Assembly: GCA_013816415.1 (NCBI GenBank)
Contig: JACDEN010000034.1
Span: 4,058-11,865 of the forward strand
Direction of reading: 5' to 3'
From: Planctomycetota bacterium
GTDB lineage: Bacteria; Planctomycetota; UBA11346
Length of the DNA: 7,808 bases
The notes beneath the pieces were generated by a model that did no database searches, was not told where the DNA came from, and worked only from the letters and a program-made list of their open reading frames with translations. The position numbers and the translations under genes are program-made. Below are positions 1 through 5,299 of this stretch, piece after piece. Each line of letters starts with the position of its first letter. Position 1 is the first letter of the stretch.

Positions 1-56
1 GTCTTCCTCAGCCGCAGCGCGTTCACGATGTCAGCGCCAGAACAGCAGTCGGACAT
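1..56 (-). CDS. N-terminal fragment of a protein starting MSDCC, possibly a cation transporter
   Basis: Only the first 18 codons are present; the frame leaves the window at base 1. The peptide reads MSDCCSGADIVNALRLRK. The ATG at 56-54 is preceded by GAGG with a 5-nt spacer, and an in-frame TGA lies 12 codons upstream of it, which supports a real start. A vicinal Cys pair at residues 4-5 followed by a basic segment resembles the N-terminus of short cation-diffusion-type transporters, in which a CC motif precedes the first membrane helix. That is a family recollection from very little sequence. The position, last in a copper-handling operon, fits a metal transporter or another metal-binding protein. 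No membrane segment is visible before the window ends. I am fairly sure a gene starts here and unsure what it is. Confidence 0.45.
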   Translation of the reverse strand, partial: MSDCCSGADIVNALRLRK

Positions 57-67
57 GGGCACCTCGA

Positions 68-89
68 TGACGGCAGCCTGCCTCCGTCA
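68..89. promoter_or_regulatory. Imperfect 22-bp dyad upstream of the MSDCC gene
   Basis: The arms TGACGG (68-73) and CCGTCA (84-89) are perfect inverted repeats. The inner bases pair only partly. The dyad sits 11 bp upstream of the ATG at 56, in the 121-bp gap after the cytochrome gene. It could be an operator or a leader hairpin. The arms are short, so chance is a real alternative. Confidence 0.2.
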
Positions 90-177
90 CCCTGACGTTA
101 GGATGTTCGCGGCATTACCTATGCACGATGCGGATCATGCTCTACTACCGATGGTCGGTCGCGCGATCCTGGTCCGA

Positions 178-1266
178 TTAGTGTTTCAAAATGGCTTCAG
201 CTGCCTGGATCCACGCGTCCGTGCCCCCGGCCACATATCCAAGTTGCCCAATGCGCTTCCCTTCTGGAGTCATCAGGACGACAGTCGGAAAGCGCTGCAC
301 CGCATAGGTCGACTCCAATGCCTTGATCTTTTCCATGACCTCGTCGGCCTGGCCCTTCTTCGGGGAGTGCTCCACCGCGAGGAGAACGACATGCGCCGCT
401 GCCCACTGTTTGAAGGCCGTCGTGTCGAAGACCTCCTTCGTGAGCGTGAGGGACACATCGCCGTCTTCGCTGCTACTGAAGTTCGCGAGGATCGGCACGC
501 TCGAGATCTTCGCCTGCGTGGTCGCCTGCTCGACATCCGTGTACCAGCGAACCGTTGGTCCTGATTCAGCTTCGCTGGTTTGGTGATCAGCCACGTCGTG
601 GCCAGCGGGTTTCATGGATCCATGATCCATCCCACCATGATCCGTCGTGCCGTGATCCGTCGTGCCGTGGTCCGTCGTGCCGTGATCCATGCTTCCTGAC
701 GATGTGTCCTTCCCGCCCTCGGAACCGCCGTGGTGGTGTCCCTTTGAGGGCGCTGTCATCAGCTGCTGCTGCTCGGGTGACAACCTCGATAGGTGACGCA
801 CAGCCGCGACGATGTGCCAGATATCCTGATCGTCATGGGTAGCGGCGAATCCGGGCATCCCGGTCATCCTGACGCCGTTCTTCACCGTCCAGAACAGCTC
901 GCCGTCGCTGAGCGCCTGGATGCGGGGTACGGTGAGCGGAGGAGCGTTTGGATGGAGTCCCTGGGCGAATTCAGCCGCCGGAGCGGAGGGAGTTCCATGG
1001 CACGGAAGACAATTGGCGCTGAAATGCTCGAGACCCGCGGCGATCGCGGCAGGACTATCCGCGAACGGATTCACCGTGTTCGGAGCGCGGTGCGCTCGGG
1101 AGCGGTTCAGCATCCATGGGCCGACCGTATCTTCCAGCGCATCGGGCTCAGGCAGCGCGGACATGTTGTACAGGCCGGAGGCGATGACGGATACGGGGAC
1201 AACGACTCCGATTGCGGCGGTGACGGCGACCCCAGCCCAGAACCTGCGATCGCGTAACCAGTTCAT
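178..1266 (-). CDS. Membrane-anchored cytochrome c fused to a Cys-less thioredoxin-fold domain
   Basis: This 362-aa protein probably acts in the periplasm, anchored by an N-terminal membrane helix (about residues 11-33, after the basic MNWLRDRR). A class I-type cytochrome c domain covers about residues 70-165. It has one haem motif CLPCH (C86, C89, H90) and a plausible distal Met ligand in RMTGMPGF (M137). Residues 177-230 are a His/Met/Asp-rich linker with five DHG units at a 5-residue period (194-216). Residues about 238-362 are thioredoxin-like, with a cis-proline FPT (P327) and a GYVAGG-type end as in DsbD-like single-domain thioredoxins. The usual WCGWC position reads EDGDVS, so both active-site Cys are replaced (G269, S272) and it cannot do disulphide exchange. 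The start chosen is the ATG at 1266, with GGAG 5 nt upstream. The GTG at 1290 abuts the previous stop but lacks a ribosome site. It follows the multicopper oxidase by 24 bp, so it probably supplies or accepts electrons, or binds metal, for that system. Confidence 0.85.
   Translation of the reverse strand: MNWLRDRRFWAGVAVTAAIGVVVPVSVIASGLYNMSALPEPDALEDTVGPWMLNRSRAHRAPNTVNPFADSPAAIAAGLEHFSANCLPCHGTPSAPAAEFAQGLHPNAPPLTVPRIQALSDGELFWTVKNGVRMTGMPGFAATHDDQDIWHIVAAVRHLSRLSPEQQQLMTAPSKGHHHGGSEGGKDTSSGSMDHGTTDHGTTDHGTTDHGGMDHGSMKPAGHDVADHQTSEAESGPTVRWYTDVEQATTQAKISSVPILANFSSSEDGDVSLTLTKEVFDTTAFKQWAAAHVVLLAVEHSPKKGQADEVMEKIKALESTYAVQRFPTVVLMTPEGKRIGQLGYVAGGTDAWIQAAEAILKH
620..694. repeat. Five 15-bp tandem repeat units coding for (M/T)DHG repeats
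   Basis: On the plus strand, units of the form CCRTGRTCCRTCGTG recur at 620, 635, 650, 665 and 680. The three central units are nearly identical; the outer two diverge at the ends. They are in frame in the minus-strand cytochrome gene and encode the DHG repeats at residues 194-216. Each unit adds exactly five residues, so copy number can change without breaking the frame. Confidence 0.85.
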
Positions 1267-1271
1267 GAACG

Positions 1272-1275
1272 CTCC
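1272..1275 (-). promoter_or_regulatory. Ribosome binding site that decides the cytochrome c start
   Basis: On the minus strand GGAG lies 5 nt before the ATG at 1266. The alternative GTG at 1290, right after the oxidase stop codon, has no purine-rich site. This makes the ATG the better start and leaves a 24-bp gap between the two genes. Confidence 0.6.
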
Positions 1276-1290
1276 ATTGGTCGTGGTCAC

Positions 1291-2736
1291 CTAGTGGTGT
1301 TGATGCTCGTGCGGCATGGCCGCACCCGGCGTCGCGGCCGGTGCCGATGGCGTTCCGTTCGCTGGAACAGCGGGTGGAGGGTCGATCTCGATCCCGTCGC
1401 GCCTCAGCTCCTCCGGCGAAGCCGTGACCACCTCGGTTCCCTTGGGCTGCGCGTACCAGCCCGGGTCCTCGTAGGTGGTGATGCCATCGCGCACCTTGAG
1501 CACGGTGAACATGCCGCCCATGTCGATATAGCCATGAGGCCCATCCGCGCCCACCATGGGAATGCTGTTCTCAGGGATCTTCATGCCCATCTCGGCCATC
1601 TCGCCCATGCCGGTCGGGCCCATCGTCATGTAATCTGGCAGCAATTTCCTCATCTGCTCATCGAGGTCTCCCGCATCGACCCCCACCATGTTCGGCAGGC
1701 CATGGCCCATTTGATTCATGATGTGGTGGGTCATGTGGCAATGCATCGCCCAGTCGCCGGGGGCATCCGCCACGAACTCGATGGCGCGCGTGCTGCCCAC
1801 GGGGACCAGCACCGTGGTCTCGGGCTGCTGGCCTGCCTGTTCGACATCGCCACCATCGGTCGCGACGACCTTGAATTGGTAGCCATGCAGATGAACCGGG
1901 TGATGGTCCATCGCCCCGAGATTGCCGAATCGGATACGTACACGCTCGCCGAGCTTGACCACCAACGGCGCGGTGCCGGGGAAGGCTTTGCTGTTCATGG
2001 TCAGAATGTTGAATTCCATCATCTCGTTGGTGTCCGGACGCGATGTTCCCGCCTTGATCGCCCATTCGGTGAGCATGATCGAGAAGTCGCGATCGACCTT
2101 GGGCCCCTTCGGATTTCGCGGATGGATCACGATCATCCCCATCATGCCCATGCCCATCTGGGTCATCTCATCGAAATGCGGATGGTACATGAACGTGCCC
2201 TGCTGATGCACCGTGAACTCGTATTTCACGGTCTCACCGGGCGGGATGCCCAACTGGGTCAGGCCAGAAACGCCGTCTTGCGCATTCGGCAGCAGGATCG
2301 CATGCCAGTGGACCGAGGTCTTCTCAGGCAGGCGATTGGTGACGTAGACGCGGATGTGATCACCATCGACGAGTTCGAGCACGGGGCCCGGGCTCTGGCC
2401 ATTGTAGCCCCAGACCGTGGCGACCAGTCCAGGAGCGAACTCGTGCTGCACCGGCTCCGCGGTCAGGTGGAACACCTTCACCCCGTCGACGACCTTCCAC
2501 GGCAGGGTAGTTCCGTTCGGAACCACCACCGGCGTGTAGTCCGTGCCAGGTTCGCCGGGTGGCAGGGTCTTCGCAGTGGCCTTGGCATCGGCATGCGCCG
2601 CGCCGTGCTCGGCCACGGCTCCGGGTTGCGGAGCGGGCACCTTGGGCACCTTGGGCGCCTCGTCAGCGCCCATGATCAGGGATCCGGTGAGCATGAGGCT
2701 CGCCAAGCGGGCGAAGCAGGTGTGGTGCGGTGCCAT
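1291..2736 (-). CDS. Multicopper oxidase (periplasmic Cu(I) oxidase type)
   Basis: This 481-aa protein belongs to the multicopper oxidase family, which couples substrate oxidation at a type 1 copper to reduction of O2 to water at a trinuclear centre. A signal peptide covers about residues 1-23, followed by a Pro/Ala/His-rich linker. Two cupredoxin domains follow (about 90-205 and 215-355), with all four motifs intact: HWH (143-145), HPH (185-187), HPVHLH (279-284) and HCHMTHHIMNQM (332-343). Type 1 ligands would be H279, C333, H338 and M343; the other eight His form the type 2/3 cluster. Only the second domain has a type 1 Cys, which fits a two-domain arrangement. Met-rich stretches (191-201, 370-394) suggest Cu(I) as substrate. 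The C-terminus ends MPHEHQHH. The ATG at 2736 overlaps the TolC stop (ATGA), with GGGGA 5 nt upstream. The neighbours point to copper detoxification. A laccase-like phenol oxidase role is less likely. Confidence 0.93.
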   Translation of the reverse strand: MAPHHTCFARLASLMLTGSLIMGADEAPKVPKVPAPQPGAVAEHGAAHADAKATAKTLPPGEPGTDYTPVVVPNGTTLPWKVVDGVKVFHLTAEPVQHEFAPGLVATVWGYNGQSPGPVLELVDGDHIRVYVTNRLPEKTSVHWHAILLPNAQDGVSGLTQLGIPPGETVKYEFTVHQQGTFMYHPHFDEMTQMGMGMMGMIVIHPRNPKGPKVDRDFSIMLTEWAIKAGTSRPDTNEMMEFNILTMNSKAFPGTAPLVVKLGERVRIRFGNLGAMDHHPVHLHGYQFKVVATDGGDVEQAGQQPETTVLVPVGSTRAIEFVADAPGDWAMHCHMTHHIMNQMGHGLPNMVGVDAGDLDEQMRKLLPDYMTMGPTGMGEMAEMGMKIPENSIPMVGADGPHGYIDMGGMFTVLKVRDGITTYEDPGWYAQPKGTEVVTASPEELRRDGIEIDPPPAVPANGTPSAPAATPGAAMPHEHQHH

Positions 2737-4148
2737 CAGTGTCCCCGATCCATTTGTCCACCCATCATCCGCGGTGAGGTCGCCGCCGAGTCGCTTCCGG
2801 CATCCATGGGCACACGGCCGTCCAGGAGCTGATTCAGCATCGCCAGAGCGATCCAGTATCCACCCAACGCCTCGACGTAGTCCACTCCCGCCGCGATCTC
2901 GTTCTGCTTGGTCTGGATGAGACGGAACGGGCTCGCGAGCATGCCGTTGTAGTGGAGCTGGGTTTCCTCGACGGCAGCGCGTCTCAATGGCAGCATCGCC
3001 TGCTGCAGGTAGTCCACCCGAGCCCGATTCGCGAGCAGTCGCGAACGCGCGGTCCGCACGCGGGAGCGGATCTCGATCGCTTGGGCGGCATAGAGCTCCT
3101 GGCTGCGACGCAATTCTGCCCGGGCTTCCGCCACGGCTCCTTGCCCGAAGTTGAAGATCGGAAGCGGCACCGATGCCGCTGGACCCACGGCCCAGGTACC
3201 GTCGATCTCCTTCTCCGCAGCGACGCCGAGATCGGCGTTCCCGATGGCTCCGAATGGACGGGCGATCCCCAGCCGCTGCGCGTGCAGGGCGATCTCGGAG
3301 CGGGTGATGGCGAGATCCAGGCTGCGTTCGATGGCCCGGCGCTCGAGGCCGTCCATCGGCATCTCGTCGGCCGACATGTCCGGGAGCCGCGGCGCGACGA
3401 TCCATTGCGTCTCGTCGCCCCACAGGCCAAGCAGCGAATTCAGATGTTCACGTAGCTCGTCGACCTCGACTTCGGCCTGCCCGAGGTGCATCTTCGCTTC
3501 CTCGAAGACGCCCCGCTGCTCCAGCAGGTCGAGCTTCGTGATGTTTCCAGCGGCCCGGAGCCGCTGCGTCAGATCGTAGGCTGCGCTGGCCGCCTGGACG
3601 ACCGTCCGTCGCAGCTCCAGGGCCTGCGTAGTGGTCTGCAGGCGGTAGACCGCGACGCGGACATTCGTGGCCAGGTCGATCACGGCCCCGGCGACCCGCG
3701 CCTTGGCTCCTTCGATCGCCGTCTCGGCGAGACGTTTGCGCATCGGGATGAAGAACAGGTCGAGGAAATCCTCGACGATCGACAGCTCGAGTCGGACGCC
3801 ACCACCGCGTGCGAATTTCGCGCTGACATCGAACACCGGATTGCGCAGCAGTCCCGCTCGCACGAGATCCGCCTGGGCGACTCCGAGATCCTGGTACACG
3901 GCCTGCAATGAACGGTTGTTCAACAACGCGATCTGCACCGCTTCATCAACGCCCAGCTCGTGCGACAACAGCTGTTTGACCGCCGCGGCAGACTGCTCGT
4001 CCTCGGTGCTGCCCTGGTCCCAATGGATCTTCGCGGTGGTCCGCTGCGAAACCGTCTTCTGCACGTCGGTGAACCCCTGGTCGCGGGTACCGCCGCAGCC
4101 TGCGAGCGCAACGCTCACCCCGATCATCACGGGAATGGCGCGCCTCAT
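2736..4148 (-). CDS. TolC-family outer-membrane efflux lipoprotein
   Basis: This 470-aa protein is an outer-membrane factor of the TolC/OEP family, which normally forms the exit channel of tripartite efflux pumps. The start MRRAIPV... gives a lipoprotein signal with lipobox LAGC (C18), as in CusC/OprM-like factors. The first OEP repeat begins near residue 66 with the typical LGVDEAVQIALLNN and GLLRNP signature. Long helical, coiled-coil-like segments lie at about 140-240 and 335-425, and the second repeat begins near 268. The tail is Met/Gly-rich and ends in His. The ATG at 4148 overlaps the stop of the upstream gene (ATGA) and has only a weak ribosome site, so translation is probably coupled. 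A longer in-frame extension up to 4259 is rejected because it would bury the lipobox inside the upstream gene. Copper or silver is the likely cargo, inferred from the neighbours. The partner RND pump and adaptor are not in the window. Confidence 0.92.
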   Translation of the reverse strand: MRRAIPVMIGVSVALAGCGGTRDQGFTDVQKTVSQRTTAKIHWDQGSTEDEQSAAAVKQLLSHELGVDEAVQIALLNNRSLQAVYQDLGVAQADLVRAGLLRNPVFDVSAKFARGGGVRLELSIVEDFLDLFFIPMRKRLAETAIEGAKARVAGAVIDLATNVRVAVYRLQTTTQALELRRTVVQAASAAYDLTQRLRAAGNITKLDLLEQRGVFEEAKMHLGQAEVEVDELREHLNSLLGLWGDETQWIVAPRLPDMSADEMPMDGLERRAIERSLDLAITRSEIALHAQRLGIARPFGAIGNADLGVAAEKEIDGTWAVGPAASVPLPIFNFGQGAVAEARAELRRSQELYAAQAIEIRSRVRTARSRLLANRARVDYLQQAMLPLRRAAVEETQLHYNGMLASPFRLIQTKQNEIAAGVDYVEALGGYWIALAMLNQLLDGRVPMDAGSDSAATSPRMMGGQMDRGH

Positions 4149-4645
4149 GGTTTGTCGCCCGTCTTGCTCTGGTCCTTCTTCGGCACGAGTTTCATGTTGC
4201 AGGTCGGACACCGCCCCGCCTGGTCGGATAGGACCTCTGGGTGCATCGGACAGGTCCACGTGCCAGCGTCTGGAGTCGCCCCATGACCGGCATCGGCTCC
4301 GGCGTGCTCCTGGTGGGCCTCCTGGTCGTGATGCGCGCCGTCGACAGGTTCGGCGTGGTCGTGCGCTGGGCCCGCGCCCGAACCTGCCGGCTCCGCCTGG
4401 TGCTCACCGGCTCCGCTGGGCGTGGGGTCTGCATGCGTACGAGGCTCGTCGATCTGGTGGCGCGGAACATCGAACCCTGCGGGCTCGTGGGTGTTCGCGG
4501 GCAGCGCCAACGTGGATGACGCCACCGGCACCGGGGCTTCGGTGGCGTCCGCATGCGCGGGATGGGTGACTGGTACCTCGACGACCGAACGTTCGCCGCA
4601 GGCGACGAGCCCCAATCCGGCCAGCAGCAGGACGGTTCGCAACAT
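4145..4645 (-). CDS. Lipoprotein with C-terminal heavy-metal-binding domain
   Basis: This 166-aa protein is exported and lipidated: hydrophobic residues 4-15 end in lipobox LVAC (C16). Residues about 20-125 are a low-complexity Pro/Ala/Gly linker that becomes His/Asp/Glu-rich at 95-121, likely disordered and metal-binding. Residues 129-156 match the short heavy-metal-binding domain found in CusB-type adaptors and copper ATPases (form YTCPMHPEV...GxCPxCGMxL), with TCPMHP (C132, M134, H135) and CPTCNM (C146, C149, M151). Here it stands alone at the C-terminus with no adaptor barrel, so it is probably a periplasmic metal buffer or donor. The ATG at 4645 has AAGGA 8 nt upstream. Its stop overlaps the TolC start by 4 bp. 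The domain call is firm; the exact role is inferred from context. Confidence 0.85.
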   Translation of the reverse strand: MLRTVLLLAGLGLVACGERSVVEVPVTHPAHADATEAPVPVASSTLALPANTHEPAGFDVPRHQIDEPRTHADPTPSGAGEHQAEPAGSGAGPAHDHAEPVDGAHHDQEAHQEHAGADAGHGATPDAGTWTCPMHPEVLSDQAGRCPTCNMKLVPKKDQSKTGDKP

Positions 4646-4670
4646 CAGTGGATTCCTTGGAGCGACGGAA

Positions 4671-4700
4671 ACGGGGTGACCGGTGTGGCGGCCACCCCGT
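4671..4700. other. Perfect 8-bp inverted repeat between two operon genes
   Basis: The arms ACGGGGTG (4671-4678) and CACCCCGT (4693-4700) are exact reverse complements around a 14-nt loop. It lies in the 76-bp gap between the small Cys-rich gene and the lipoprotein gene. On the transcribed (minus) strand it is followed by TTCCGTC rather than a T-tract. It therefore looks more like an mRNA processing or stability hairpin, or a leaky attenuator, than a full intrinsic terminator. Confidence 0.4.
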
Positions 4701-4721
4701 CAGCGTGTGGTTCAAACAACC

Positions 4722-5102
4722 TCAGTGGTCGTGGCGGTCTTTAGGAGCGTCCGTCTGGTCATGACCGGTATCGTCGTGCTTCGCCGCGCCGTCTTTCGTA
4801 TCTCCGGCCTTGGCGTCCTTCTTCTGAGCGGCGGCCAGCTTGTCCTCGAACTTCTTCGGGTCCTTGTCGATCTCCGTGATGCAGCCCTTGCAGCAGAGCT
4901 TGAACTCCTGGCCGTTCTTCACGACGGTGATGGGCTTGCCCATGTCGCCATCGAGCTTGTCGCCACTTACGATGCAGTAGTCGAGCGGGTAGGGCTTGGC
5001 CGTCTCCTTGGCGGGGGCCTGGTCGGCAGCGGCAGCGAATGTGCCTGCCAGCAGGAGGGCGGTCGAGAGGGCCGCCGCGCGGAAGGCGTTGAACGGGGTC
5101 AT
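4722..5102 (-). CDS. Exported small Cys-rich (YHS/TRASH-like) metal-binding protein
   Basis: This 126-aa protein has a signal peptide (hydrophobic 9-20, likely cleavage after the AAAA near residue 26), placing it in the periplasm. Residues about 38-90 form a compact domain with four Cys: DYCIVSGDKL (C43) and LCCKGC (C70, C71, C74), then a KDPKKFEDKL helix. The spacing of a lone Cys and a later CC-x-x-C resembles small YHS/TRASH-like metal-binding domains common in planctomycete-type genomes. That assignment rests on pattern memory. The tail from 95 is Lys/Asp/His-rich and ends DRHDH, a likely extra metal ligand patch. The ATG at 5102 has GGAG 5 nt upstream. It is the first gene of the copper operon visible here, 76 bp before the lipoprotein gene. 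A metal-binding or chaperone role is inferred. Confidence 0.72.
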   Translation of the reverse strand: MTPFNAFRAAALSTALLLAGTFAAAADQAPAKETAKPYPLDYCIVSGDKLDGDMGKPITVVKNGQEFKLCCKGCITEIDKDPKKFEDKLAAAQKKDAKAGDTKDGAAKHDDTGHDQTDAPKDRHDH

Positions 5103-5151
5103 GGGATCTCCAGGGGTAGGTGCTCATAAAGCAATGTCGGCGGGATGACAG

Positions 5152-5176
5152 GGTGTTCCGATCTTTCTCGGACACC
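5152..5176. promoter_or_regulatory. Strong imperfect dyad/hairpin upstream of the copper operon
   Basis: On the plus strand GGTGTTCCGA (5152-5161) and TCGGACACC (5168-5176) pair over 9 bp with one bulged base and a 6-nt loop. It lies 49 bp upstream of the first operon start codon and about 150 bp beyond the kinase stop. No T-tract follows on either strand, so it is a poor terminator. It may be an operator for a metal-responsive regulator or a leader hairpin. I see no convincing -35/-10 pair in 5103-5299. The rest of this gap shows only a direct repeat GATCCGGC at about 5260-5280. Confidence 0.35.
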
Positions 5177-5299
5177 TCCATTGAGTGGTCTGTGGCGGAG
5201 CATCCTGACCTTCGACTGGCGGTCGGTTGACCACGCGCTGCGCGACATCGGTGCTGCATCGGATCCGGCTGATCCGGCCGCGCGCTCAACGACGTGCGA

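Noticed and set aside
620..694. Short CRISPR-like array
   Set aside because: The units are only 15 bp, have no spacers, and encode in-frame DHG repeats.
1294..2832. A 512-codon plus-strand open frame opposite the multicopper oxidase
   Set aside because: The opposite strand carries all copper-binding motifs in order. This frame is an Arg/His-rich antisense shadow produced by GC-rich codons.
2737..3423. In-frame N-terminal extension of the oxidase (710 codons in total)
   Set aside because: It would overlap most of the TolC gene, is Arg-rich and unlike oxidases, and would bury the signal peptide that starts at the ATG at 2736.
4149..4259. In-frame extension of the TolC gene upstream of its lipobox
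   Set aside because: It overlaps the heavy-metal-binding domain of the upstream gene and would place the lipoprotein signal internally.
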